The notes under the pieces: generated by a model
Told to the model about the DNA's origin: nothing
Database searches by the model: none
The model's input: only the letters and a program-made list of their open reading frames with translations
Part shown: positions 54,623-63,694 of the stretch, one piece after another
Layout: each line of letters opens with the position of its first letter
Position numbering within the stretch: the first letter of the stretch is position 1
Assembly (NCBI GenBank): GCA_038916785.1
Contig: JBCLBO010000007.1
Location: 5,713-69,712, forward strand
Source of the DNA: VFKU01 sp038916785
GTDB taxonomy: Bacteria > Hydrogenedentota > Hydrogenedentia > Hydrogenedentales > GCA-2746185
Length of the DNA: 64,000 nucleotides
Direction of reading: 5' to 3'
Position numbers and translations under genes: made by a program

Positions 54623-55614
54623 CGGCGCAAGGCTTGCAGTACGCGGGCAAAGTCTTCTGGCGGCGGCGCGGAATAGTGGAGCCGTTCGCCCGAGGCCGGA
54701 TGGTCAAAGCCGAGCACTTCGGCGTGCAGCGCTTGGCCTTTGAGGCCCTCCAGTGCGGCCCGTAGTCCCGCAGGTACTTCCCATTCCGAGAAGTCCGTCA
54801 CGCCATAGAGCGGATCGCCGAGGACCGGCCGGCCGACGTAGCGCATGTGTACGCGGATCTGGTGTGTGCGGCCGGTCTCGAGTTCGAGGGACACCAGACT
54901 CGCCACGCCGAAGCGCTCGAGCACGCGGTAGCGCGTGATCGCCTCGCGCGCCAACGGCGAATGGATGCCCATCTTCTTGCGGTCGCCGGTGCTACGGCCG
55001 ATGGCGGCCCGGATCACGCCGGCGTCCTCTTGGAAGTCCCCCTTCACCAGCGCGACGTAGCGCCGCTCGAAACTGTGCTCGCGCGCCTGGCGGCCCAGCC
55101 GATCCAGCGCCAGCGCCGTCTTGGCGACCACCATGACGCCCGAGGTGTCGCGATCGAGCCGGTGCACAATCCCCGGGCGGATCCACGCTTCGTCGCCGCC
55201 TTCTTCGGCGCCCAAGGGGCGCTGGAAATCCGGGCAGTGATAGAGCACCGCGTTGACGAGCGTGCCCGAGGCGTGGCCGGGCGCGGGATGGACCACGAGG
55301 CCCGCGGGCTTGTTCACCACGAGCACGTGCTCGTCCTGGAAAAGAATGTCGAGCGGAATCGCTTCGGGGGTCAGCGTGATGGTCGCCGGCGGCGGCAGCG
55401 CGATGACGATCGTGTCGCCCACCGAAGTGTTCAGACTCGGGCGAAGCGCCCCGCGTCCGTTCACCGTGACGCGCCCGGCCTTGATGGCCGCCTGCACGAC
55501 GCTGCGCGAGACGTCCTCTAGCCGGCCCGCGAGAAACACGTCGAGCCGCAGGCCGGCCTCGGCGGCTTCGGCCTGGAACTCGATCGGTGCGGAGGTTGAA
55601 TGGGATTCGATCAT
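54598..55614 (-). CDS. rluD: RluD-type 23S rRNA pseudouridine synthase
   Basis: 338 residues, ATG at 55614. An S4 RNA-binding domain at the N-terminus (LRLDVFLAGRLEDVSRSVVQ near 22-41) precedes the RluA/RluD catalytic domain with HRLDRDTSGVMVVAKT near 150, whose Asp is the nucleophile, and GRTHQIRVHM near 247. It converts uridines in helix 69 if truly RluD; other RluA-family targets are possible. Confidence 0.9.
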   Translation of the reverse strand: MIESHSTSAPIEFQAEAAEAGLRLDVFLAGRLEDVSRSVVQAAIKAGRVTVNGRGALRPSLNTSVGDTIVIALPPPATITLTPEAIPLDILFQDEHVLVVNKPAGLVVHPAPGHASGTLVNAVLYHCPDFQRPLGAEEGGDEAWIRPGIVHRLDRDTSGVMVVAKTALALDRLGRQAREHSFERRYVALVKGDFQEDAGVIRAAIGRSTGDRKKMGIHSPLAREAITRYRVLERFGVASLVSLELETGRTHQIRVHMRYVGRPVLGDPLYGVTDFSEWEVPAGLRAALEGLKGQALHAEVLGFDHPASGERLHYSAPPPEDFARVLQALRRYRAVSSA

Positions 55615-55628
55615 GGTTGAAATAAACC

Positions 55629-55655
55629 GGGCAGGACCGCCGAGCGGTCCTGCCC
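55629..55655 (-). terminator. Hairpin terminator behind rpsU
   Basis: Perfect 12-bp stem GGGCAGGACCGC / GCGGTCCTGCCC with a 3-base loop. On the minus strand it is followed by GGTTTATTTC. It lies between rpsU and rluD. Confidence 0.65.
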
Positions 55656-55692
55656 GAATGTTGTGTCTAGGTCTGCGCTGACCGCGACGGGA

Positions 55693-55896
55693 TCAGTGGG
55701 TCGGCGTAGTGGGTTCTTGAGACTGCGCTTGCCTCGCGATGGCCTTGGCGAGCTTGCGGCGGCGGCGTTCGCTGGGCTTCTCGTAGTAATTGATCTCTTT
55801 GAGACGCTGCATGAGCCCCTCCTTGTTGCACTTCTTCTTGAAGCGCCGCAAGGCCTTTTCGAAAGGCTCATCGGGTCTGACACGGACTTTCGTCAC
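55693..55896 (-). CDS. rpsU: 30S ribosomal protein S21
   Basis: 67 residues, GTG at 55896 with GGGAGG about 11 nt upstream. TKVRVRPDEPFEKALRRFKK, then GLMQRLKEINYYEKPSERRRRK identifies S21, which binds near the 16S 3' end and helps initiation. It has its own promoter and terminator. Confidence 0.95.
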   Translation of the reverse strand: MTKVRVRPDEPFEKALRRFKKKCNKEGLMQRLKEINYYEKPSERRRRKLAKAIARQAQSQEPTTPTH

Positions 55897-56324
55897 GCGG
55901 AACCAACCTCCCTTCGGAATCGGAATACTCGGGCCGGCCGCGCGGGTGACGTCTGCCGAGCGGCCGGGAAAATGGATCGACCGAGTAACGCTTGAGTATA
56001 GCAGCCGTGGGACCCAATGGCAAGGCGACGAACCGCGCCATCTACGATCTAGCCGAAGGGGGTATCGTCACGCCGGTTGCGATCTTCCGAGGGAAGCTCG
56101 TTCCGCGTGCTCCCCTGGGAATGGCAACCGCGCAACGTGGGGCAGCTTACGGCGAAGATCAATCGATGTCGGTCGCATGACCCAAGCATACGACCGTATC
56201 TACAATAAATTAAAATGCTCTAGACGGTGTTCAGATTGGTTGAAGAGATGAGCGGCGGAACTCGCGAACCAGATCACATGCTGGGCATCGCCGCTACAAC
56301 CGGTATTTCTCTTCCTAGTCCGAA
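55897..56324. other. rpsU upstream region and unassigned stretch
   Basis: Holds the rpsU promoter. From about 56040 to 56320 I see only a short open frame (55992-56180) without ribosome site or recognisable family. I treat it as non-coding. Confidence 0.45.
55995..56023 (-). promoter_or_regulatory. Sigma70-type promoter of rpsU
   Basis: On the minus strand: TTGCCA (56023-56018), 17-bp spacer, TATACT (56000-55995), with TGC before the -10 (extended type). It lies about 100 bp upstream of rpsU. Confidence 0.75.
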
Positions 56325-56990
56325 CTATTTCTGCAATTTCTGAATTCGCGCTTCCAGATCCGGGATATCACTGGGCCTAAAGAAGTGATTCTGTGGTTCC
56401 CCGAAATTCAGGTAGTACACGCCAGCCTTACTTACACTCTTATCGCCGAATTCGATAAGCTTAGCCAGCCCAATTTCAAGGTAATAACGCGCGGCGGCAT
56501 GGAGGATAAGCACGTCACGCTCATTAAGACCGTCACCAGGAGCTAGAGGCAAGGAGATTCGGGGATCTTTAGAAATGTGCAGACCTTTGGGATCGGCGGG
56601 GCGCTTCGTATCCAGCGATTTGCTGGCGATCCAGCGAGCTACCTGGCCACTCTTACCTTCTACTTCACCGTCGTAATACGGAGACACCCGCGCCCAACCG
56701 TTCTTTGTCTCGTAGACCTCCTCGGCTTGTCCCTTATAGGACCGATTGGTTACTTCCGCACCCGCATCTGGAGCGAGTCGCACCTCTGCGACCTCAACGA
56801 TTACGTACTGAGTGGAAGGTGTTTTAGATCCGCTAGTGCTCACGGGGGTCGAACTGGAAGATTTTGGTTCAACAGTCGCATTCGGTGTCGCCTCCGCCTG
56901 ATTCTGCGCATCTGCCGCGGTCGAATTGAAACTGAACAGCCCGACAAGAGCGACAACTCCGGCAGTGAGAGAGAAAGTAGCTGATCTCAT
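56325..56990 (-). CDS. Exported protein with SH3-like domain
   Basis: 221 residues, ATG at 56990. A signal peptide (FSLTAGVVALVGLFSFNSTAADA) leads into a Ser/Thr-rich linker, then an SH3-type segment near 60-120 (QYVIVEVAEVRLAPDAGAEV, GQAEEVYETKNGWARVSP). Such domains bind cell-wall peptides or regulate envelope enzymes. The C-terminal half, ending in DLEARIQKLQK, is not recognised. Composition is AT-richer than in neighbours. Confidence 0.65.
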   Translation of the reverse strand: MRSATFSLTAGVVALVGLFSFNSTAADAQNQAEATPNATVEPKSSSSTPVSTSGSKTPSTQYVIVEVAEVRLAPDAGAEVTNRSYKGQAEEVYETKNGWARVSPYYDGEVEGKSGQVARWIASKSLDTKRPADPKGLHISKDPRISLPLAPGDGLNERDVLILHAAARYYLEIGLAKLIEFGDKSVSKAGVYYLNFGEPQNHFFRPSDIPDLEARIQKLQK

Positions 56991-57046
56991 ACGTGTGCTC
57001 CCAATAGGGTTTAGATGGCTCTAACATAGCAAATTCTTGCGCGGAT

Positions 57047-57277
57047 TCAAAGTCTACGTGCAACAACCCGCCGAAAGACTTCTGCGGGGGTCCGGTAGCC
57101 GAGTTTCTTTCTGGGTCGATTGTTTAGCTTGTCGATGTAGGTTGTCAACTCGTTCTGGGTCAGTCCCTTGAAGCAGGTCTTCTTGGGAAGGTATTGGCGC
57201 AACAGGCCGTTGGTGTTTTCGTTGATGGCGCGCTGGCATGGGCAGTAGGGCTCGGCGAAGTAGGTCACGTCGTACAT
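57047..57277 (-). pseudogene. IS30-family transposase C-terminal remnant fused to guaA fragment
   Basis: The translation YFAEPYCPCQRAINENTNGLL, then RQYLPKK and NRPRKKLGYRTPAEVF match the end of IS30-type transposases, including the last catalytic glutamate (NENTNG). The N-terminal two thirds with the two catalytic Asp are missing. The first five codons (MYDVT) come from an adjoining duplicated piece of guaA, so this is a chimera and not a working gene. Confidence 0.8.
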
Positions 57278-57343
57278 GACGCGGTTGATGTGGCGGACTT
57301 CGTTGCGGATGCGGGTGGAAGCGCGGGCGAGGACTTCGGGGGG
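57262..57343 (-). repeat. Duplicated fragment of guaA 3' region
   Basis: 82 bp matching 58279-58360 in the 3' part of guaA with three mismatches, one of which would change Cys to Arg and two of which are at third codon positions. It is in the same orientation as guaA, so the DNA between (with the MNT/HEPN pair) is flanked by direct repeats. Confidence 0.85.
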
Positions 57344-57529
57344 AGGCGGGAGTGCTAGCAGCCGGCGGACTCTCAGAAATGAAGACGTGACGCCCTAATC
57401 GCGAGTACCATGTACGTTTAAGTACTCGATTGTAGAGGCCGGTGAGTACGACCGGGCCATCCCTCGCACGGATTCGCGCGCTGCATTGTGCGCCGGGTAA
57501 AATATTGCCGGTACCTCGGGAGCCGTTCC

Positions 57530-57829
57530 ATGACCGTCGAACACAAGGCCGAAATCAAACGGCGGCTCGCGGAGTGCCTTGCCCATGCCCCGGAAATAAA
57601 GAGGGTCATGGTATTCGGCTCGTTTCTCCGGAGCGAGTCGCCGAATGACATTGACGTGGCCGTGTTTGTCGACCAGGCCGACGATTACTTGCCTCTCGCG
57701 TTGAAGCTGCGGCGGCTGGCGCGCCCGGTGTCCGACACGATTCCCGTGGACATCATCCCGGTGCGGCCGGGCGCGTCCGGCGCGATGTATGACGAGATTT
57801 GCGGTGGCGAAGTGATCTATGAGCGCTGA
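57530..57829 (+). CDS. MNT-type nucleotidyltransferase antitoxin
   Basis: 99 residues. ATG at 57530 with GGGAG 9 nt upstream. The minimal nucleotidyltransferase motif is visible: VMVFGSFLRSESPNDIDVAVF near 26-46 (GSF...DID). Such proteins AMPylate and silence the partner HEPN RNase. It overlaps the HEPN gene by 11 bp. Confidence 0.85.
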   Translation: MTVEHKAEIKRRLAECLAHAPEIKRVMVFGSFLRSESPNDIDVAVFVDQADDYLPLALKLRRLARPVSDTIPVDIIPVRPGASGAMYDEICGGEVIYER

Positions 57830-58208
57830 GGCGACGCTGTGGATTCAATTTGCGACAGAGAATCTGCAGGTCGCCAAGTTGTGCTTGGATAGCGAGCTGT
57901 TCAATCCCTGCGTACAGAATGCGCAACAGGCCGTCGAGAAGTCCTTGAAAGCGGTCTGCCTCAACCGCGGCCTGGCGCTTCGCCGGATTCATAGCATCGG
58001 TGCATTGAGGAACGACTTACGGGCCGTGGGGATTGGTGTCGAGTTAAGCGATGACGAATGTGATTTGTTCGACTCGGTTTATCTGCCCTCCAAATATCCT
58101 CTGGCGTCCGTTGTGCCGCATTACGCGGCGGACGAACATCTTGCAGCCCGTTGTGTCGAGATCGCGCAACGAGTTCTCGCGGGCGCAGCCCGAATGATGC
58201 AAAAGTAG
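57819..58208 (+). CDS. HEPN domain protein, toxin partner
   Basis: 129 residues, ATG at 57819. NPCVQNAQQAVEKSLKAVCLN and RRIHSIGALRNDLRAVGI match the four-helix HEPN fold. Members act as RNases or bind nucleotides. With the upstream MNT gene it forms a standard type II/VII toxin-antitoxin-like pair. The conserved RX4-6H motif of active HEPN RNases is not obvious, so activity is uncertain. Confidence 0.82.
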   Translation: MSAEATLWIQFATENLQVAKLCLDSELFNPCVQNAQQAVEKSLKAVCLNRGLALRRIHSIGALRNDLRAVGIGVELSDDECDLFDSVYLPSKYPLASVVPHYAADEHLAARCVEIAQRVLAGAARMMQK

Positions 58209-58246
58209 GCGTAAAGTAAATCAAAGCGCCGTGACACCGCTTCACC

Positions 58247-59797
58247 TCACTCCCACTCGATGGTCGCGGGGGGTTTCGAGGTCACGTCGTACATGACGCG
58301 GTTGATGTGGCGGACTTCGTTGCAGATGCGGGTGGAGGCGCGGGCGAGGACCTCGGGGGGGAAGCGGAACCAGTCTGCGGTCATGGCGTCTTCGGAGGTG
58401 ACGGCGCGCAGGCTGCAGACTTCTTCGTAGGTGCGTTCGTCGCCCTGGACGCCGACGCTGCGGACGGGGAGCAGGACGACGAGGGCCTGCCAGATGTCGC
58501 GGTAGAGCCCGGCGCGGACGATTTCCTCGATGAAGATCGCGTCGGCCTCGCGCAGGGTCTCGAGGCGGTCCTTGGTGATCGCGCCGACGCAGCGCACGCC
58601 GAGGCCGGGGCCGGGGAAGGGGTGGCGCCAGACGATGTCGTCGGGCAGGCCGAGCTCGCGGCCGAGCGCGCGGACTTCGTCCTTGAACAATTCGCGGAGC
58701 GGCTCGAGGAGTTGCATGTTCATCTTCTCGGGCAGGCCGCCGACGTTGTGGTGCGACTTGATGGTGACCGAGGGGCCGCCGGTGGCGCTGACGGACTCGA
58801 TGACGTCGGGGTAGAGCGTGCCCTGCGCGAGGAAGTCCATGTGGCCGAGTTTGGCCGCTTCTTCCTCGAAGATTTCGATGAAAAGGCGGCCGATGATCTT
58901 GCGCTTTTGTTCGGGCTCGGTGACGCCGGCGAGCGCGTCGAGGAAGCGCTTCTCGGCGTCGACGTAAACGAGGTTGATGTTGAAATTGCCGTGGAAGACT
59001 TTTTGGACGAGCTCGGCCTCGCCCTTGCGCAGTAGGCCGTTGTTCACGAAGACGCAGGTGAGCTGCTCGCCGATGGCGCGGTGGATGAGCACGGCGGCGA
59101 CGGAGCTGTCGACGCCGCCGCTGAGCCCGCAGAGCACGCGCTTTTTCCCCACTTTGGCGCGGACGCCCTCGATGGCGAGTTGCGCGAAGGAGCCCATGGT
59201 CCAGGAGGCGTCGTGGCCGCAGATGGCGTGCGCGAAGTTGCGGTAGACGAGGCGGCCCTGCGGCGTGTGGACGACCTCGGGATGGAATTGCAGGGCGTAC
59301 ATCTTCGCGGCGGGGTTGGCGAAGGCGGCGTAGGGGCAGTTGTCGGTCGTGCCGAAGACCTGGAAGCCGTCGGGAATTTTCGTGACGAGGTCGCCGTGGC
59401 TCATCCAGACCTGCGCGCGCGCGTCCATGCCGGCGAGCAGGCCGGTGGTGTCGCGGTGGTCGAGGTGGGCGACGCCGAATTCGCGCTTGGCCGCGGGCTC
59501 GACCTTGCCGCCGAGCTCCTGCGCCATGAGCTGCGCGCCGTAACAAATGCCGAGGATGGGCACGCCGAGCTCGAACACGCGCGGGTCGCACTTCGGCGCG
59601 CCGGGCGCGTGGACGGAAGCCGGGCCGCCGGAGAGAATGATGCCGGCGGGATTGAGTTTGCGGATCTCGTCGATCGAGGCGTTGAAGGGCAGAATGAGGC
59701 TGAACACGTTCGCCTCGCGCACGCGGCGCGCGATGAGTTTCGAATACTGCGCGCCGAAGTCGAGGACGAGGATGGGGTTGGATTCGGGGTTGATCAT
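58247..59797 (-). CDS. guaA: GMP synthase (glutamine-hydrolysing)
   Basis: 516 residues, ATG at 59797. It turns XMP into GMP. Glutaminase domain about 8-195 with the nucleophile in GICYGAQLMAQ near 80 and LQFHPEVVHT near 175. ATP pyrophosphatase P-loop LSGGVDSSVAAV near 225. C-terminal dimerisation domain ends PPATIEWE. Its 3' end is partly duplicated at 57262-57343. Confidence 0.97.
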   Translation of the reverse strand: MINPESNPILVLDFGAQYSKLIARRVREANVFSLILPFNASIDEIRKLNPAGIILSGGPASVHAPGAPKCDPRVFELGVPILGICYGAQLMAQELGGKVEPAAKREFGVAHLDHRDTTGLLAGMDARAQVWMSHGDLVTKIPDGFQVFGTTDNCPYAAFANPAAKMYALQFHPEVVHTPQGRLVYRNFAHAICGHDASWTMGSFAQLAIEGVRAKVGKKRVLCGLSGGVDSSVAAVLIHRAIGEQLTCVFVNNGLLRKGEAELVQKVFHGNFNINLVYVDAEKRFLDALAGVTEPEQKRKIIGRLFIEIFEEEAAKLGHMDFLAQGTLYPDVIESVSATGGPSVTIKSHHNVGGLPEKMNMQLLEPLRELFKDEVRALGRELGLPDDIVWRHPFPGPGLGVRCVGAITKDRLETLREADAIFIEEIVRAGLYRDIWQALVVLLPVRSVGVQGDERTYEEVCSLRAVTSEDAMTADWFRFPPEVLARASTRICNEVRHINRVMYDVTSKPPATIEWE

Positions 59798-60031
59798 GCG
59801 TCGATAGGTCCGCGTGCGACGGTGTGTGGTCGCTGGTTCGCACTAGGGCGGCCACGGGGGGCCGCCCCTACGATCGCCGAGAAGTGGTTCGGTCGGCTCG
59901 CGATCCGACGGGGAGATTCTTCGCTTCGCTCAGAATGACAAGTGCGGGTGGTGGCGGAAAGACGAGGTAGCGACGCGATTGGAGTGAAGTCGATCCGTGT
60001 CATCCGTTAAATCCGTGGCTGCGATCTCTTT
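59798..60031. other. Intergenic region with palindrome and repeat
   Basis: GGGCGGCCACGGGGGGCCGC at 59846-59865 (palindrome of the dispersed family) and GAGATTCTTCGCTTCGCTCA at 59921-59940. No gene between guaB and guaA. Confidence 0.5.
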
Positions 60032-61504
60032 TCATCTTGGCATTTGGTAGTTGGGTGGTTCTTCGGTGATGGTGATGGAGTGCGGGTGGGACTCCTGGAC
60101 CGTCGCGGCGGAGACGCGGACGAATTCGGCGCGGGTGCGGAGTTCGTCGAGGTTTTTGCAGCCGCAGTAGCCCATGCCGGCGCGGAGGCCGCCCATAAGC
60201 TGATGGACGGTGTCGCCGAGATTGCCGCGGTAGGACACGCGGCCCTCGACGCCTTCGGGGACGAGCTTGGCGGCCTCTGTCACGTCGTGCTGCATGTAGC
60301 GCGCCTTGCTGCCGCGCTGCATGGCCTTGATGGAGCCCATGCCGCGGTAGACCTTGTAGGTGCGGCCTTCGTAGAGGACGGTCTCGCCGGGGGACTCTGA
60401 GGTGCCGGCGAAGAGCGAGCCGATCATGACGCTGTGGGCGCCGGCGGCGAGGGCCTTGGCGAGGTCGCCGGAGTAGCGGATGCCGCCGTCGGCGATGACG
60501 GGGACGCCCGTCTTGGAGGCCTCCTCGACGACATCGAGCACGGCGGTGAGCTGCGGCATGCCGGCGCCGGAGATGATGCGCGTGGTGCAGATCGAGCCGG
60601 GGCCTACGCCGACCTTGACCGCGTCGGCGCCGGCGGCGATGAGCTCGCGGGCGGCGGCGGCGGTGACGATGTTTCCCGCGACGACGTCGATTCCGGGGAA
60701 CTTCGCTTTCACTTTGCCGACCATGTCGATGACCATCTGGCTGTGGCCGTGCGCGGTGTCGATGACGAGGGCGTCGACGTGCGCGGCGATGAGGGCCTGG
60801 GCACGGTCGAGTTCGCCCGGCGTGACGCCGATGGCGGCGGCGACGCGCAGCCGGCCGAGCGGATCGCGGTTTGCGTGCGGGTAGGCGCTGACTTTGTTGA
60901 TGTCCTTGATCGTGAGCAGGCCTTTCAGGTGGCCGCGCTCGTCGACGATGGGCAGCTTCTCGATCCGGTGCTTGTGGAGGAGTTTTTTCGCCTCCTCCAT
61001 TGTGGTGCCGGGCGGGACAGTGACGAGGTCGTCCTTCGTCATCACTTCGCCGATGGGCTGGTCCCAGTCTTCCTGGAAGCGCAGGTCGCGGTTGGTGAGG
61101 ATGCCGACGAGCTTGCCCTTGGCGTCCGTGATGGGCACGCCGGAGACGTGGTAGCGCGCCATGAGCTCTTCGGCCTCGCGCACCGGGCGGTCGGGCGTGA
61201 GCGTGAAGGGGTCCGAGATGATGCCGGCCTGCGAGCGCTTGACGCGATCGACTTCGAGGGCCTGCTCGTCGATGCTGAGGTTTTTGTGGACGACGCCGAT
61301 GCCGCCCTCTTGCGCGAGGGCGATGGCGAGGCGCGACTCGGTGACGGTGTCCATCGCGGCGGAGACGACGGGGATGTTCAGCGGGACGTTGCGCGAGAAG
61401 AGGGTGTGCAGCGCGATCGCGCTGGGGAGGACGTCCGATTTCGCGGGTCTCAGGAGGACGTCGTCGAAGGAAAAGCCTTCTGAAAATCTGTCCTCGGAAT
61501 GCAT
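60032..61504 (-). CDS. guaB: IMP dehydrogenase
   Basis: 490 residues. ATG at 61504 with GAGGGG 5 nt upstream; a GTG at 61534 is less likely. It oxidises IMP to XMP, the first step of GMP synthesis. TIM barrel with FSFDDVLLRPAKSDVLPS at the start, two CBS domains near 95-205, catalytic loop VGPGSICTTR near 305 (Cys), and the flap YRGMGSIKAM near 405. It lies just upstream of guaA in the same direction. Confidence 0.97.
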   Translation of the reverse strand: MHSEDRFSEGFSFDDVLLRPAKSDVLPSAIALHTLFSRNVPLNIPVVSAAMDTVTESRLAIALAQEGGIGVVHKNLSIDEQALEVDRVKRSQAGIISDPFTLTPDRPVREAEELMARYHVSGVPITDAKGKLVGILTNRDLRFQEDWDQPIGEVMTKDDLVTVPPGTTMEEAKKLLHKHRIEKLPIVDERGHLKGLLTIKDINKVSAYPHANRDPLGRLRVAAAIGVTPGELDRAQALIAAHVDALVIDTAHGHSQMVIDMVGKVKAKFPGIDVVAGNIVTAAAARELIAAGADAVKVGVGPGSICTTRIISGAGMPQLTAVLDVVEEASKTGVPVIADGGIRYSGDLAKALAAGAHSVMIGSLFAGTSESPGETVLYEGRTYKVYRGMGSIKAMQRGSKARYMQHDVTEAAKLVPEGVEGRVSYRGNLGDTVHQLMGGLRAGMGYCGCKNLDELRTRAEFVRVSAATVQESHPHSITITEEPPNYQMPR

Positions 61505-62017
61505 TGCGCCCCTCGCTTGGTATGAGAAATTCACTGCGCCAGCCGGAAACTGGCAGCGGAAGGGCCACCAGTTTCAGGATTATACGGATGGCGAGCGGGG
61601 GCGTGCAACTGGGCGGGGCGGACGCGGCGGGGTTGGGTGGCATGAGCGCCCAGCCCGTGTGGAGCGGGCCTGACCGTGGAGATTTGAGGGCCGGTGTTCG
61701 GCGGGAAACGCCGATTCCGGCTCATTCCCCATCGGCCGGAGGCCGATGCTACGGAGGGTCGGGTTTTCGTTTTACGAATTCCGTCGTGGGCCCGCGTGGA
61801 ACTCGCACTGACGGGGTTTGGGTTGCTTGATCGAGGGCCGCGCGGGGCCTGGCGTTTGTAGCCGCGTCAGAGTCGTCAGCACGCAGCCCCGACCGGGACA
61901 TAGACCCTCGAAAACATCGCGCCGAACACAATTGCGGGGTATTGCACGCACTCCGCCTTCCGGCCATTTGTTATACTCCGGCCCGATCGGATTTGGCAGC
62001 CGGAGACCGTCCGCCCC
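61505..62017. other. Intergenic region between divergent guaB and ubiB
   Basis: No gene is supported. It contains a CATCGGCCGGAGGCCGATGC palindrome followed by TACGG (61730-61754), and a likely extended -10 (TGTTATACT) 41 bp before the ubiB-like start. Confidence 0.5.
61972..61977 (+). promoter_or_regulatory. Extended -10 element before the UbiB-like gene
   Basis: TGTTATACT fits an extended -10, with no matching -35. It lies 41 bp before the start codon. Confidence 0.35.
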
Positions 62018-63694
62018 ATGCAATATCTCGCGTTCGCGCGCCGTATCGGCGACACTGTCCGCCTCGCGCAGGTCTTGCAGGTGCTCGTCAAGCACGGCTT
62101 CGCCGATGTAGTTCAAAAGATTGGCCTGCACCGGAGCCTGCCCGCGCGCGTCCTGCGCTCGATGCGCCTGGGCGAAGCGCCCAAGGGCCGCCCCGAGACG
62201 ACGGGAGCGCGCCTGCGCGAAGCCTTTACCGAACTCGGCCCGTCCTTCGTCAAGCTCGGCCAGGTCCTCAGCACCCGCCCCGACATCCTCTCGAAGGAGC
62301 TGCGCGACGAGCTGGCCCACTTGCAGGACCGCGTCGGCCCGCTGCCCTTCGAGACCATGCGCGAGGTCGTCGAGCGCTCGCTGGGCAAACCGCTCGGTGA
62401 TTTGTTCCGCGAGTTCCCCGAGACGCCGCTGGCGTCGGCCTCGCTCAGCCAGGTATACAAGGCCAAGCTCCCCAGCGGGCAACTCGTCGCGGTCAAGGTG
62501 CGCCGGCCGAACATCCGGCAGGTGGTTGATGCGGACATCAGCCTGATGACGACGCTCGCCGAATGGATCGAGGCGCATGTCGAGGACCTGAAATGGCTCG
62601 ACGCCACCGAGCTGATCCGTGAATTCAGCCGGACCATTCACCGCGAGATGGACTTCACCATCGAAGCGCGCACGATCCAGCGATTCCACGAGAACTTCAA
62701 GGACGATCCCACGGTCGAAATCCCGCGCATCTTTCCCGAACTGAGCAGCCCCGAAGTGCTCACGATGAGCTACATCGACGGCGTGCGGGTCGACGCGCTC
62801 AGCGAATTCGCAGAGCGCCGATCCGAGCCGCGTGAGGTCGCGCAGATTGGCTACCACGCGGTCTTCAAGCAGATTTTCGAGCACAACCTCTTCCACGCCG
62901 ATCCGCACCCGGGCAACATCCTGCTCACGCGCGACAACCGCCTCGGCTTCATCGATTTCGGCATGGTCGGCCGGCTCGAAGCCACCGACATCAGCATCTT
63001 GTCCAGCCTGCTGCGCGCGGTGTTCCTGGAGGATTCGCGCCGCGTGACCGACGCGATGTTGCTGCTCACTGACGCCACCGACCTCGAGGACGTTTCGCTG
63101 CTGCAACGCGAAGTGGCGGACTACCTCGGCTTCGAGGCGCAGTCGATTATCAGCGGCGGCGAAGTGGGCAAGGCGCTCGAAAAAATCGCCGATATGCTCA
63201 GCCGGCACGGCCTGCGTCTGCCCTCGCGCTTCTCGCTGCTGATCAAGGCGCTCTCCACGATCGAGTCCACGGGGCACGCGCTCGATCCCGCGCTCAATGT
63301 GCTCCCGATCCTCCGGCCCTACGTCGAGCGCGCCATCCGCCGCCGCTTCGAGCCGGGCGAAATGCTCGACGAGGCGCAGGACTATCTCGTCCGCTTGCTC
63401 CGCATGGTGCGCGAGTTGCCGGCGGACGCGCACGTGCTCATGCAGATGGCGCGGCACGGCAAGTTCAACATCAAGTTTACGCACCAGGGTCTCGAGCGCC
63501 TCACCGCCGCGGTCGATCGCGCCAGCGACCGCGTGGCCTACAGCGTCATGGCCGGCTCGATCGTGATCGGCTCGAGCTGGCTGCTCGCCTCCGGCGTCCC
63601 CGGCACGCGCACACTCGGCCTCGCGGGCTACGTCGCCGCCGGCGCGCTCGGCCTCGTGTTGCTCGTGTCGATCCTGCGCTCGCGGAAGCTGTAG
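62018..63694 (+). CDS. UbiB/ABC1 (AarF) atypical kinase
   Basis: 558 residues, ATG at 62018. ABC1-family marks: KLGQVLSTRPDILSKELRDE near 79-98 (KxGQ), ASASLSQVYKAKLPSGQLVA near 138-157, FHADPHPGNILL near 288-299 and FIDFGMVGRL near 309. Two C-terminal membrane helices (VMAGSIVIGSSWLLASGV and GYVAAGALGLVLLVSI) anchor it. In other bacteria it supports ubiquinone synthesis as an ATPase. Here it may serve another isoprenoid quinone or lipid. Confidence 0.9.
   Translation: MQYLAFARRIGDTVRLAQVLQVLVKHGFADVVQKIGLHRSLPARVLRSMRLGEAPKGRPETTGARLREAFTELGPSFVKLGQVLSTRPDILSKELRDELAHLQDRVGPLPFETMREVVERSLGKPLGDLFREFPETPLASASLSQVYKAKLPSGQLVAVKVRRPNIRQVVDADISLMTTLAEWIEAHVEDLKWLDATELIREFSRTIHREMDFTIEARTIQRFHENFKDDPTVEIPRIFPELSSPEVLTMSYIDGVRVDALSEFAERRSEPREVAQIGYHAVFKQIFEHNLFHADPHPGNILLTRDNRLGFIDFGMVGRLEATDISILSSLLRAVFLEDSRRVTDAMLLLTDATDLEDVSLLQREVADYLGFEAQSIISGGEVGKALEKIADMLSRHGLRLPSRFSLLIKALSTIESTGHALDPALNVLPILRPYVERAIRRRFEPGEMLDEAQDYLVRLLRMVRELPADAHVLMQMARHGKFNIKFTHQGLERLTAAVDRASDRVAYSVMAGSIVIGSSWLLASGVPGTRTLGLAGYVAAGALGLVLLVSILRSRKL

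Noticed and set aside
55992..56180. 62-codon frame upstream of rpsU
   Set aside because: Overlaps the rpsU promoter region, has no ribosome site and no recognisable sequence.
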